Assembly: GCF_009360615.1 (NCBI RefSeq)
Contig: NZ_SPEY01000053.1
Location: 1-64,000, forward strand
DNA from: Comamonas sp.
GTDB taxonomy: Bacteria > Pseudomonadota > Gammaproteobacteria > Burkholderiales > Burkholderiaceae_C
DNA: 64,000 bases
Direction of reading: 5' to 3'
Positions 34,381-43,110 of this stretch are shown piece after piece. A program made the position numbers and the translations under genes. The notes under the pieces were generated by a model that saw only the letters and a program-made list of their open reading frames with translations, did not search any database and was not told the DNA's origin. The first letter of the stretch is position 1. Each line of letters opens with the position of its first letter.

Positions 34381-35937
34381 TCAGGCCGCGTGGCTGGGGA
34401 GAATGCTCTGCAACACCTCGGGCCAGGCGGTTTCCAGCGCCCAACGGCGCATGATTTCGATATCGGGCGCCAGGTAGCGGTCCTTGTCCAGATAGGGCAC
34501 CTGGCTGCGGATCAGCGCGTACTGCGCCTCCATCAGCGGCGAACTCTTGAGCCGGCGGTCGAAGTCCATGCCCTGGACGGCGGCCATGGCCTCCACGCCC
34601 ACGATCACCGCCGTGTTCCTGGCCATGTCGGCCAGACGGCGCGCGCCATAGGTGGCCATGGAGACATGGTCTTCCTGGTTGGCCGAAGTAGGCAGGCTGG
34701 TCACGCTGCTGGGGTGCGCCAGGCACTGGTTTTCGGCCGCCAGTGCCGCCGCCGTGACCTGCGCGATCATGAAGCCCGAGTTGACGCCGCTGTCCTCGAT
34801 CAGAAAGGCCGGCAGACGCGACAGTCCGGTGTCCAGCAGCAAGGCCATGCGCCGCTCGGAGATGGCGCCGATTTCGGCGATCGCCAAGGCCAGTATGTCG
34901 GCGGCGAAAGCCACGGGTTCCGCGTGGAAGTTGCCGCCCGAGATCACGTCGCCGTTGTCGAACACCAGCGGATTGTCCGAGGCGGCATTGGCTTCGATGA
35001 CCAGCACGCGTGCAGCATGGCTGAGGTTGTCCAGGCAGGCGCCCATGACCTGCGGCACGCAGCGGATGGAGTAGGGGTCCTGCACGCGCCCGCAGTTGGG
35101 GTGCGAGGGATCGATGGCGCTGCCGTCCAGCAGGGAGCGCACGGCGGCCGCCACGGCAATCTGGCCGTGCTGGCCTCTGGCCTCGTGAATGCGCGCGTCG
35201 AAGGGCTTGATGGAGCCCTGGATGGCTTCCAGCGTCAGGCAGCCGGCCACCAGGCCTGCGGCCAGCACGCTTTCGCCCTGGAACAGACCCGCCAGCGCCA
35301 GCGAGGTGGAGACCTGGGTGCCATTGAGCAGTGCCAGCCCTTCCTTGGGGCCGAGCACAAAGGGTTCCAGGCCGATATGTTTCATGGCGTCACGGCCGGA
35401 GACCAGCTTGCCGTCTATCTTGGCCTGCCCTTCACCGATGAGCACGCAGGCCAGGTGCGACAGCGGCGCCAGATCGCCCGACGCGCCCACAGAGCCCTTG
35501 GAAGGGATCACGGGCAGGACATCGGCATTGGCCAGCGCCAGCAGCGCGTCCACCAGTGCCGTGCGGGCCCCCGAATGACCACGCGCCAGGCTCACGGCCT
35601 TGGTGGCCAGCACCAGGCGCACCACATGATCCGGCAGCGGATCGCCAGTGCCCACGCTGTGGGAAAGCACCAGATTGCGCTGCAGCTCGGCCAGACGCTC
35701 CTGGGCGATCTTGGTCGAGGCCAGCTTGCCGAAGCCGGTATTGATGCCATAGACCACCTGGTCCTCGTCGACGATGTGCTGCACATGTGCCTGGGCCGCT
35801 CGCATGGCGTCATAGGCGGACTGGGCCATGCTGAGCTGCACGCCGCCGTCCTGGATGCGACGCAGCTGCGCCAGTGTGACCTCGCCCGGATGCAGTTCCA
35901 GTGGGGACGTCGAGAGCGCTTGGGTGGTGGTGTTCAT
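34381..35937 (-). CDS. hutH: Histidine ammonia-lyase HutH
   Basis: First Hut step: L-histidine to urocanate plus ammonia (518 aa). The MIO prosthetic group forms from A152-S153-G154 in [28 protein letters not shown] at 61-73 supplies the catalytic tyrosine. It is separated from the other hut enzymes and is instead the last gene of the minus-strand block ABC importer-hutC2-hutH. A HutC-type box overlaps its ribosome-binding region at 35947-35956. Confidence 0.97.
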   Translation of the reverse strand: MNTTTQALSTSPLELHPGEVTLAQLRRIQDGGVQLSMAQSAYDAMRAAQAHVQHIVDEDQVVYGINTGFGKLASTKIAQERLAELQRNLVLSHSVGTGDPLPDHVVRLVLATKAVSLARGHSGARTALVDALLALANADVLPVIPSKGSVGASGDLAPLSHLACVLIGEGQAKIDGKLVSGRDAMKHIGLEPFVLGPKEGLALLNGTQVSTSLALAGLFQGESVLAAGLVAGCLTLEAIQGSIKPFDARIHEARGQHGQIAVAAAVRSLLDGSAIDPSHPNCGRVQDPYSIRCVPQVMGACLDNLSHAARVLVIEANAASDNPLVFDNGDVISGGNFHAEPVAFAADILALAIAEIGAISERRMALLLDTGLSRLPAFLIEDSGVNSGFMIAQVTAAALAAENQCLAHPSSVTSLPTSANQEDHVSMATYGARRLADMARNTAVIVGVEAMAAVQGMDFDRRLKSSPLMEAQYALIRSQVPYLDKDRYLAPDIEIMRRWALETAWPEVLQSILPSHAA

Positions 35938-35946
35938 GGCTATACC

Positions 35947-35957
35947 TGTCTATACAG
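35947..35957 (-). promoter_or_regulatory. HutC-type box overlapping the hutH ribosome-binding region
   Basis: On the minus strand this is CTGTATAGACA, an identical 11-mer to 39548-39558 upstream of the ABC operon. It ends about 9 nt before the hutH ATG, right at the AGG that would serve as Shine-Dalgarno, so a bound repressor would block transcription there. Confidence 0.65.
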
Positions 35958-36003
35958 TCAAGAGAAACAAAAACATGCGGAGAGATTCAGGGCCCGGCCG
36001 GGG

Positions 36004-36759
36004 TCAGCCGCCGTGCACCGAATCGGTTCGGAAACGGCTACCGAGTCGGTAGCGCATGCCCGGATGCACGCAGTGCACCCAGGTGATGGGGACGCCACGC
36101 AGCCAGGTCCGGCGCGTCAGCATCAGGCAAGGCTGGTCGATGGCCATCCGCAGCAGCCGGGCCTGCTCGGCCGTCGGCAGAATCGCATCGACCACATGTT
36201 CGATCTGGTCGTACTGCACATTGCGCACCAGATAGACCGAGGGTTGTACGGCGGAGAAATCCTGGTCCATGAATTCGGGGACCAGACGCGGGTTCACATA
36301 ACGGTCTTCGAGCTGAACCGGAACTTCGTTCTCGAAGTGCACGCCATGCAGATGAAACACCGAGGCTCCGACCGCGAGGTCCAGCGCTGCGGCGACCTCG
36401 GGCGAGGCGGACTCGCGGCGCATATCGAGCAGCTCGAAGCGATGGTCGTGCCCGCGCTGGGTGATCTCTTCGCCGATATTGGCGATACGCAGCAGTGTGG
36501 AACGCGGCTTCTCCTCGGCCACGAAGGAGCCGACCCCCGCCACACGAACGATCACGCCCTGCTCGGCCAGCTCGCGCAGCGCACGGTTCACCGTCATGCG
36601 CGCCACGCCGAACTCGTTGACCAGCTCCTGCTCGGAAGGCACGCGTGCACCGGCCGCCAGCGAACCGTCGCCGATCTTGCGCAGCACATGGTCCTTGACC
36701 TGCTGATACAGCGCGACCGGCATCTGGGCTGCAACAGTGGTTCTGCGCCGGGCATTCAT
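36004..36759 (-). CDS. HutC-like GntR repressor 2
   Basis: GntR/HutC family regulator (251 aa). The helix-turn-helix is VPSEQELVNEFGVARMTVNR at about 40-59, and VPVQLEDRYVNPRLVPEF with SVYLVR is the UTRA effector region. It is clearly related to hutC at 33559-34275: the RMTVNRALREL and EDRYVNP blocks match. It lies 10 bp after the ABC ATPase and 66 bp before hutH. This placement suggests it controls uptake and hutH, and it probably recognises the same type of box as hutC. Confidence 0.85.
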   Translation of the reverse strand: MNARRRTTVAAQMPVALYQQVKDHVLRKIGDGSLAAGARVPSEQELVNEFGVARMTVNRALRELAEQGVIVRVAGVGSFVAEEKPRSTLLRIANIGEEITQRGHDHRFELLDMRRESASPEVAAALDLAVGASVFHLHGVHFENEVPVQLEDRYVNPRLVPEFMDQDFSAVQPSVYLVRNVQYDQIEHVVDAILPTAEQARLLRMAIDQPCLMLTRRTWLRGVPITWVHCVHPGMRYRLGSRFRTDSVHGG

Positions 36760-36769
36760 GGGGCGAACC

Positions 36770-37549
36770 TCAGTGCGCCGCCGCAGCCAGGGACTCGGCG
36801 CGAATCTCTTCCGTCAACCGGGCCTTGAGCTCCATGAACTCGGGCGAGGTCTTGACGGTGTAGTGGCGCGGGTGCGGAAGGTTGACCGGAATGTCGGCCT
36901 TGATGCGGCCCGGACGCGCACTGAAAACGGCTACGCGATTGGCCATGAAGATGGCTTCGTCGATATCGTGGGTCACGAACATCACCGTCTTGCGCTCGGC
37001 TTCCCAGATGCCCAGCAGCAATTCCTGCATCAGCACCCGCGTCTGGTTGTCCAGAGCACCAAAGGGTTCATCCATGAGCAGGATCTTGGGGTCGTTGGCC
37101 AGTGCACGCGCAATCGCCGTGCGTTGCTGCATGCCGCCGGACAGCTGCTTGGGATAGTGATTCTCGAACCCACGCAAACCCACCTTGGCAATGAAGTATT
37201 CGCTGCGCTCTTTCTGCACGGCTTCGCTCACGCCTTTCTCGCGCAGCCCGAAGCGGATGTTCTGCGCCACGGTCAGCCAGGGAAACAGGGTGTAGCTCTG
37301 AAACACCATGCCGCGGTCGGCACCGGGCTCCTGCACCAGCTTGCCGTCCAGCAGAACCTGTCCGGTGGTCGGGAAGTCCAGACCCGCGACGATGCGCAGC
37401 ATCGTCGATTTGCCACAGCCCGAGGGCCCGAGAATGGTCACGAAATCGTTCTCGCGGACCTCGAAATCCACGGGCAGCAGGGCCTGGGTGCTGACGCCTT
37501 TGTGGCTGGTGAAGGTGCGCGAAACACCTTGAATGGACAGCTGATTCAT
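36770..37549 (-). CDS. NitT/TauT-type ABC importer, ATPase
   Basis: ABC ATPase (259 aa) of the nitrate/taurine/sulfonate importer class. Walker A is GPSGCGKST (41-49), the signature is LSGGMQQR, Walker B is ILLMDEPFGALD, and the H-loop is VTHDIDEA. Its ATG overlaps the permease stop (ATGA). It works with the permease and binding protein upstream. Location inside the hut region points to an imidazole compound as cargo. Confidence 0.85.
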   Translation of the reverse strand: MNQLSIQGVSRTFTSHKGVSTQALLPVDFEVRENDFVTILGPSGCGKSTMLRIVAGLDFPTTGQVLLDGKLVQEPGADRGMVFQSYTLFPWLTVAQNIRFGLREKGVSEAVQKERSEYFIAKVGLRGFENHYPKQLSGGMQQRTAIARALANDPKILLMDEPFGALDNQTRVLMQELLLGIWEAERKTVMFVTHDIDEAIFMANRVAVFSARPGRIKADIPVNLPHPRHYTVKTSPEFMELKARLTEEIRAESLAAAAH

Positions 37550-38412
37550 CACAGGGCACTCCACTCGAACATGCGACGGTTGATGGTTTTGAAAATGAAG
37601 TCCGACACCAGACCGATGAGCCCGATGACGATGATGCCGAAGATGATCTGACCGGTGTTGAGCAGTGCCTGACTGTCGGTGATCATGTGGCCGATGCCCG
37701 AGGACGAGCCGATCAGCTCGGCGACGATCACATAGGTCCAGGCCCATCCCAGCACCAGACGCAGGGTTTCCGCGATACCCGGGGCAGCCCCGGGAATCAG
37801 CACGCGCTTGACGATGCCGGTATTGCTGGCGCCCAGGGTGTAGGCGGCCTCCACCAGATCCTTGCGCGCGCCCCCCACGGTCACGGCCACCATGAGCGTG
37901 ATCTGGAACACCGAGCCGATGAAGATGACCAGCAGCTTCTGGGCCTCGCCCACGCCGGCCCAGAGAATCAGCAGTGGAATGAAGGCCGATGCGGGCAGGT
38001 AGCGGCAGAACGAGACAAAGGGCTCGAAGAACGCTTCCACGGGCTTCCAGGCCCCCATGGCGATGCCCAGCGGCACGGCCACGATGCTGGCCAGGATGAA
38101 GCCGCCCATGACACGCCATACGGTCATGCCGATGTCATGGTGAAAATCGAACTCCGTGAACAGCAGAATGCCTTCGCGCAGCATCGTCAGCGGGCTGGCG
38201 AGAAAGGTCGGCGAGACCAGTCCGCCGAAAGTGACGGCGGACCAGACCAGCACGAACAGCAGAAAGAAGCCCGTGCCGAGCAGCCACTTGGCCTTGGGGC
38301 TGACAGGCTCCAGAGGGGCCATGTAGCGCCGGCGTGCCGGCCGTACGGAAGGCGATGCCACCTGGACCGATGCGGGTGATGCAGACTTGATAGAAGGTGA
38401 TACCGCTTCCAT
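37549..38412 (-). CDS. NitT/TauT-type ABC importer, permease
   Basis: Integral membrane permease (287 aa from MEAVSPS) with about six helices and the BPD_transp_1 EAA loop region (VEAAYTLGASNTGIVKRVLI). AGAGG lies 7 nt before the chosen ATG. It begins 17 bp after the binding-protein stop and overlaps the ATPase start. The same family moves sulfonates, nitrate and pyrimidine precursors, so specificity cannot be read from it. Confidence 0.85.
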   Translation of the reverse strand: MEAVSPSIKSASPASVQVASPSVRPARRRYMAPLEPVSPKAKWLLGTGFFLLFVLVWSAVTFGGLVSPTFLASPLTMLREGILLFTEFDFHHDIGMTVWRVMGGFILASIVAVPLGIAMGAWKPVEAFFEPFVSFCRYLPASAFIPLLILWAGVGEAQKLLVIFIGSVFQITLMVAVTVGGARKDLVEAAYTLGASNTGIVKRVLIPGAAPGIAETLRLVLGWAWTYVIVAELIGSSSGIGHMITDSQALLNTGQIIFGIIVIGLIGLVSDFIFKTINRRMFEWSAL

Positions 38413-38429
38413 GTGCGACCTCTTTGCGC

Positions 38430-39398
38430 TTACTTGATGAAGCTGGCGTCGTACATGACGCCGTAGTTCTCGGGAATGCTGCGAATCACGCCGGCTTCCT
38501 TGAGGATGGCGGCAGACTCCTTCATGAAAGGCAGCAGGTCGCTGGCAAAGAACTTCTGATTGGCTTCCTTGTCCGACCATTTCAGAAAGGCTGCCGATTT
38601 GCCGAACTGCTCACCGCTTTGCTTCACGGCAGCGCCCATGATCTCGTAGCTCTTTTCCTTGTCGGCATTGATCATGGAGATGGCGTCGAAGTAGGACTGG
38701 GTCAGTGCCCTGGCGGCTGCCGTGTTGGCCTTGAGCCACTTGGGATCGCAGCCCACGGTATCCATCACCATCGGGTAGTCGATGGTGGTGGCCAGGATCT
38801 TTCCGGCCGCCGGGTTGGCGCGCACGGTGGACAGATAGGGCTCGTACGTCATGGCCGCATCGTTCTGCCCGGACACAAAGGCCTGGGCTGCCGGCTGGGG
38901 CTCCAGCGATACGGTCTTGATGTCCTTCATCGTCATGCCGTTCTTGTTCAGCATCCAGGCCAGACCGAAGTAAGGAGCCGTACCCGGCGCGCTGACGGCG
39001 ACGGTCTTGCCCTTCAGGTCGGCAAAGCTCTTGACGTCGTTGCGCACGGCGATGCCGTCCGCGCCATAGGACTTGTCCATCTGGAAGATCTGCACGATCG
39101 GCACACCATTGGTGTTCCAGGCCACATGCGTCTCCACGGTGGTGGCCGCGCATTGCACGGCACCCGAGGCCAGGGCCAGATGCCGGTCCTTCTGGGGAAT
39201 CATCTTGAGTTCGACATTGAGGCCGTTCTTCTTGAAGATTCCTGCCTTGTCCGCAAGCGTCAGCGGTGCAAAGCCCGTCCACCCCGACATGCCCAGGACG
39301 ATCTTGGTCTCCTGGGCCGCTGCATGCTGTGCAGCAGACACTAGTACGGTTGCGGCCAATGCCAATTGCCAAGTTGGAACGCGGCGTGTCGATTTCAT
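38430..39398 (-). CDS. NitT/TauT-type ABC importer, substrate-binding protein
   Basis: Periplasmic SsuA/NMT1-like solute-binding protein (322 aa) with a Sec signal peptide ending near AQHAAAQ. Typical parts are LADKAGIFKKNGLNVEL, the SGAVQCAATTVET region and DLKGKTVAVS. It is the first gene of the ABC-hutC2-hutH block, and two HutC-type boxes lie 104-160 bp upstream. It could bind histidine, urocanate, imidazolelactate or imidazolepropionate. Confidence 0.82.
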   Translation of the reverse strand: MKSTRRVPTWQLALAATVLVSAAQHAAAQETKIVLGMSGWTGFAPLTLADKAGIFKKNGLNVELKMIPQKDRHLALASGAVQCAATTVETHVAWNTNGVPIVQIFQMDKSYGADGIAVRNDVKSFADLKGKTVAVSAPGTAPYFGLAWMLNKNGMTMKDIKTVSLEPQPAAQAFVSGQNDAAMTYEPYLSTVRANPAAGKILATTIDYPMVMDTVGCDPKWLKANTAAARALTQSYFDAISMINADKEKSYEIMGAAVKQSGEQFGKSAAFLKWSDKEANQKFFASDLLPFMKESAAILKEAGVIRSIPENYGVMYDASFIK

Positions 39399-39501
39399 GG
39401 GACTCTCCTCGGTCTATGCCAGAGCAGCTCGGTTGTTGATGCGGACTTGCTAGCTTTGCACGATGGTGCAGGCAGCGAAGTTTGTGACTGCTGATCAGGC
39501 A

Positions 39502-39511
39502 TGTATATACA
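39502..39511. promoter_or_regulatory. Perfect HutC-type palindrome
   Basis: TGTATATACA is a perfect 10-bp palindrome and the best example of the box family in this window. It matches the TGTATA-rich half-site style I know for HutC operators. It lies 104 bp upstream of the binding-protein gene. Confidence 0.7.
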
Positions 39512-39547
39512 GGCTTACCCGAGCGTCATAGGCGAGAGCTGCTGCAG

Positions 39548-39558
39548 CTGTATAGACA
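39548..39558. promoter_or_regulatory. Second HutC-type box upstream of the ABC operon
   Basis: CTGTATAGACA is identical to the box at hutH (35947-35957, minus strand). The two boxes here start 47 bp apart, which would allow looping or two promoters. Confidence 0.62.
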
Positions 39559-39683
39559 TGGACCAGCCAGCGGATTAAGCAAACGGCGTGCCACTCCGCC
39601 CGCGCGCCCAGCGGACAGGGGGAAGAAGCCGCCGCCCTGGAATCGGTCTGACGGATGGCGCACCGAAAAGCACCCGGCCTGCG

Positions 39684-40577
39684 CTAGTCGGGTGCAATCA
39701 CGCTGCGGGCCACGGTCAGAAATGGTGCAATCAGCGCCGAGGCATTGCTCCTGGGGGCCGACAGCACCACGGCCTGCTTGGCGACGCGCCCCTTGATTCT
39801 TTTGCAGACCAGTCGTTTGCCGTCGTGGGCTCTGTCGACCACCGGCCGCGTGGTCAGCACGCTGACGCCATGTCCGTTGGCGACCATGGAGCGAATCAAC
39901 TCGAACGACGCCAGTTCATGGCTCACCGTGGGAACCACGCCCGCCTCCCGGAACAGCGAGAGAAAGTAATCGCGGCTCTGGGGCAGGTTGATCAGCAGCA
40001 CGGGAAAGCGGGCCAGTTCCGACAGGCTCACGCTGGTCGCTGCGGCCAGAGGATGTCTGACGGGCAGCAAGGCATAGGGCGGCAGTGCGGCCACCGGATG
40101 CAGGGTCAGCAGAGGACGCGCCAGGCCCAGGTCATACTGCAGTGCTGCATGGATCTCGCCACGTTCCACTTGTCGGGTCAGGGACGCGATGTCCCCTTCG
40201 ATCAGCTCGATGTCGATGGACGGATGGCGCTTTTGCATCTGGGTGAGCAGCTGCGGAATCCACAGCGCACCCAGCGTGCTCAGAAAGCCCAGCCTCAGCG
40301 TGCCGGAAACCTCCTGTCTGCGCGGCTCCTGAAGCAGTTGCGCAGCCTCCAGCAGGCTCAGGGCTTCCCGGCTTCTGGCCAGCCCCGCCGCAGTCAGGTC
40401 CAGCCCGACGGCGTGCTTTCGCACAAACAGCTTCTCGCCCCACTGGGCTTCGAGGTCGGCGATCGCCTTGGAGATGGAGGGCTGCGAGACATGGATGGCC
40501 AGCGCCGCCCTGGCCGTACTCCCGTAGCGGGCAGCGGCTACGAAGTATTCAAGCTGCCGCAGATTTATTTGAATCAA
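39684..40577 (-). CDS. LysR-type regulator
   Basis: LysR family regulator (297 aa from a TTG at 40577). The N-terminal helix-turn-helix is LEYFVAAARYGSTARAALAI and SQPSISKAIADLEAQWG. The C-terminal co-inducer domain begins around GTLRLGFLSTLGALW. The usual LysR opening 'M-N-L-R-Q-L-E' appears here as LIQINLRQLEYF, so a TTG start is proposed; a GTG at 40649 would add 24 residues of non-family sequence and overlap the divergent promoter. It is divergent from the CoA-transferase gene, its probable target. Confidence 0.8.
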   Translation of the reverse strand: MIQINLRQLEYFVAAARYGSTARAALAIHVSQPSISKAIADLEAQWGEKLFVRKHAVGLDLTAAGLARSREALSLLEAAQLLQEPRRQEVSGTLRLGFLSTLGALWIPQLLTQMQKRHPSIDIELIEGDIASLTRQVERGEIHAALQYDLGLARPLLTLHPVAALPPYALLPVRHPLAAATSVSLSELARFPVLLINLPQSRDYFLSLFREAGVVPTVSHELASFELIRSMVANGHGVSVLTTRPVVDRAHDGKRLVCKRIKGRVAKQAVVLSAPRSNASALIAPFLTVARSVIAPD

Positions 40578-40623
40578 TTTTTTGAATCCAATGAATGGGA
40601 AATGAATATTTTCCTTTGATTCA
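40570..40623. promoter_or_regulatory. AT-rich inverted repeat in the LysR / CoA-transferase divergent region
   Basis: TGAATCAA (40570-40577) and TTGATTCA (40616-40623) are perfect inverted arms. Related motifs TTGAATCC and ATGAATGG lie between them. The stretch is markedly richer in A+T than its surroundings. It is a good candidate LysR binding region, although the left arm touches the proposed LysR start codon. Confidence 0.5.
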
Positions 40624-40672
40624 TGTCCCGGGCAGCATGCAGACATCACATCCGATCAAACGCAGGACTGCC

Positions 40673-41884
40673 ATGCTTGAAACCACCGATAAACCTGCCT
40701 CCCGTCCGCTGGACGGCATCCGCATCCTGGATTTCACCCGGGTTCTGGCAGGGCCCATGTCCACGGCCTTGCTGGCCGATCTGGGCGCGCAGGTCGTGAA
40801 GGTGGAGCCGCCCCAGGGCGATGACTACCGCGCCATCGGCCCCATGAAGAATGGGCAAAGTGCCTTGTTCACGGTCATGAATCGCAACAAGCAGAGCCTG
40901 GTGCTGGACCTCAAGCATGCGCACGCGGTCGCCGTGGTGCACGAGCTGGTCCGTCAGGTCGACGTGGTGGTGGAGAACTTCAGGCCGGGCGTGGCCGAGC
41001 GCCTGGGCATCGGCCCCGAAACGCTGCGCGCCCTCAATCCCCGGCTGGTGTATGTCAGCGTTTCCGGCTTCGGCCAGACCGGCCCCCTGGCCCACCGCCC
41101 GGCCTACGACATCATTGTCCAGGCGATGAGCGGCTTGATGGAGGCCACCGGCGAACCTCATGGCGCGCCCACGCTGGTCGGCGAGGCGGTCAGCGATGTG
41201 GTGGCCGGCCTGTTTGCGTCCTGGGCGACCCTGGCGGCTCTGCTGCAGGCGCAGAGGACCGGCACCGGCCAGCATGTCGATGTCGCCATGTTCGACACCA
41301 CGCTGAGCTTTCTCGCGACGTCGATGTCGCGCTATCTGTTCACGGGCCAGCCCGCCCGGCGTGTGGGCAACCGGCATCCGCTGTCGGCGCCGTTTGGCGT
41401 CTACAGGGCGCGTGACGGCCATTACGCCCTGGCCGTGCTGAACAAGAAGCTGTTCGATGCCACTGCGGCCGCAATGGGCCTGCCCGAGCTGGCCGGCGAT
41501 CCGCGCTTTTCCTGCGATGAGAGTCGTTCGGCCCATGAGCCCGCCCTGCGGGCAGCGCTGGAGGGCTGGAGCACGCAGCACGATGTGGCCGAGGTGGTGG
41601 CGCGACTCGAAGCCGCAGGGGTTCCGGCAGCTCCCATCTGGAACATAGCGCAGGCCTTGGACTCCGAGCAGATCCGCTCGCGTGGTCTGCTCAGCGCGGT
41701 CGACGACGAACGCCTGCCGGGGCTTCGGCTGCCGACGCAGCCCGTGCACTTCAGCGGCGCGCTGCCCAACCGCGCGCAACGCGCACCGGCCCTGGGCGAG
41801 CACACGGAGCTGTTGCTGCAAAGCTGGCTGGGCCGCAGCAGCGAGGCCATCGCCGCCTTGCGCGAAGCAGGTGCCCTGGGTTGA
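40673..41884 (+). CDS. CaiB/BaiF family (class III) CoA-transferase
   Basis: Class III CoA-transferase (403 aa from MLETTDKP). LDGIRILDFTRVLAGP and VVKVEPPQGDDYR are the family's N-terminal motifs, and the catalytic aspartate is D146 in RPAYDIIVQAMSG. AGGAC lies 6 nt before the ATG. An acyl-CoA dehydrogenase follows after 32 bp and then a HutC-like regulator. This matches the logic of CaiB/CaiA, where the transferase recycles CoA between product and substrate. I propose imidazolepropionate and urocanoyl-CoA as partners; other carboxylates such as glutarate remain possible. Confidence 0.82.
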   Translation: MLETTDKPASRPLDGIRILDFTRVLAGPMSTALLADLGAQVVKVEPPQGDDYRAIGPMKNGQSALFTVMNRNKQSLVLDLKHAHAVAVVHELVRQVDVVVENFRPGVAERLGIGPETLRALNPRLVYVSVSGFGQTGPLAHRPAYDIIVQAMSGLMEATGEPHGAPTLVGEAVSDVVAGLFASWATLAALLQAQRTGTGQHVDVAMFDTTLSFLATSMSRYLFTGQPARRVGNRHPLSAPFGVYRARDGHYALAVLNKKLFDATAAAMGLPELAGDPRFSCDESRSAHEPALRAALEGWSTQHDVAEVVARLEAAGVPAAPIWNIAQALDSEQIRSRGLLSAVDDERLPGLRLPTQPVHFSGALPNRAQRAPALGEHTELLLQSWLGRSSEAIAALREAGALG

Positions 41885-41916
41885 TTTGGATTGGAACAAA
41901 ACAAGGAGAGATCGAC

Positions 41917-43065
41917 ATGTCATTGATTCGACTGGGGGCGACCGAAGAAGACCAGGCCGTTGCCGATGCGGTGGCACGCTTTGCCGAGGAAACCCTGGCC
42001 CCCGTGGCCCAGGCCATGGACGAGGAGGCGTTTTCCGCCACGCGCCATGTGCCCGGCCTGTCCGCTCTGGGTGTGATGGGCATGAATCTGCCGGAGCGCT
42101 TTGGCGGGCCGGGCGTCACCCCCACCGCCATGCTGATGTCGCTGGTCGCCATCTCGCGCGCCTGTGCCGCGACCTCGTCCATGATCGGAGCCCACTATCT
42201 GGGCACGGATGCCGTTCTCATCGGCGGCGACGAGACGCAGCGCCAGCAATGGCTTCCGCGCTGTGCCAGCGGGGAATGGCTGGCCGCCTTTGCGCTGACC
42301 GAGCCGCGCGGCGGATCCCACCCGGCAGACATGCGCACCCGGGCCGTGCGTGACGGCGACGACTATCTGATCACGGGAGTCAAGCACTTCATCTCGAATG
42401 CGGCAGAGGCCCGCTTCATGGTGGTCTTCGCCAAAACCGATGCCGAGGCTGCGGCACGCGGGGTCAGCGCCTTCATCGTGCCGCGCGACCTGCCCGGCAT
42501 ACAGATATCGTCGCCCGAGAAGCTCATGGGAATCCGCGGCGGCCATGCCTTCGAAGTCTCGCTCGACGGCGTGCGCGTTCCTGCCGCCAACCGCCTCGGC
42601 GCCGAGGGCACCGGCTTCAGGACCGCCATGAAGGTGCTGGACAACAGCCGCCTGGACGTGGCAGCGACCTCCCTGGGAATCGCCGAGGCCGCGCTCAAGG
42701 CGGCGGCCGACTGGGCCAACCAGCGCCTGGTGGGCGGCGAGCCCATCGCCGGCAAGCAGGCCATCCAGTTCAAGCTCGCCGACATGAAACTGCGCCTGGA
42801 AGCCGCCTGGGCGCTGACCATGCAGGCCCTGGCCCTGCGCCAGCAGGGCCAGCCCTTCACCCAGCAGTCGGCCATGGCCAAGCTGTTCGCCTCGGAGATG
42901 GTGGGCTTCGTGACCGACGAAGCGCTGCAGATCCATGGCGGCTACGGCTATACCCGTGAAATGCCTCTGGAGCGCTATGTGCGCGACGCCCGCATCCTGC
43001 GCATCTACGAAGGCTCTTCCGAGATTCAGCGCACCATCATTGCGCGTGCCGTACTGAACACCTAG
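41917..43065 (+). CDS. Acyl-CoA dehydrogenase linked to the CoA-transferase
   Basis: FAD acyl-CoA dehydrogenase (382 aa). AFALTEPRGGSHPADM is the FAD/substrate region, LQIHGGYGYTREMPLERYVRD the C-terminal signature, and E365 in IYEGSSEIQR the expected catalytic base. AAGGAGAG precedes the ATG. It looks like the general short-chain/branched type and I do not see the distinctive sequence of glutaryl-CoA dehydrogenase. With the transferase upstream it would desaturate an alpha,beta bond, as needed to make urocanoyl-CoA from imidazolepropionyl-CoA. The substrate is inferred from context. Confidence 0.82.
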   Translation: MSLIRLGATEEDQAVADAVARFAEETLAPVAQAMDEEAFSATRHVPGLSALGVMGMNLPERFGGPGVTPTAMLMSLVAISRACAATSSMIGAHYLGTDAVLIGGDETQRQQWLPRCASGEWLAAFALTEPRGGSHPADMRTRAVRDGDDYLITGVKHFISNAAEARFMVVFAKTDAEAAARGVSAFIVPRDLPGIQISSPEKLMGIRGGHAFEVSLDGVRVPAANRLGAEGTGFRTAMKVLDNSRLDVAATSLGIAEAALKAAADWANQRLVGGEPIAGKQAIQFKLADMKLRLEAAWALTMQALALRQQGQPFTQQSAMAKLFASEMVGFVTDEALQIHGGYGYTREMPLERYVRDARILRIYEGSSEIQRTIIARAVLNT

Positions 43066-43110
43066 GAATCGCAGCGGCGCCCGCGCGGATTTGCTGGTGT
43101 AATCCACTCC

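Larger units (their letters stand above)
39399..39683. other. 285-bp regulatory region between the ABC operon and the LysR gene
   Basis: No gene is visible. The half near the ABC operon carries two HutC-type boxes and should hold that operon's promoter. The remainder, next to the LysR stop codon, shows nothing I can interpret. Confidence 0.6.

Noticed and set aside
34390-36828. An 812-codon open frame antisense to hutH and hutC2
   Set aside because: Composition is His/Gln/Gly-rich as expected from reading hutH backwards. No family resemblance.
40673-43065. Glutarate catabolism pair (succinyl-CoA:glutarate transferase with glutaryl-CoA dehydrogenase)
   Set aside because: The LysR-transferase-dehydrogenase layout is similar, but the dehydrogenase does not look like the glutaryl type and a HutC-like regulator follows. 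It stays an alternative, not the main call.
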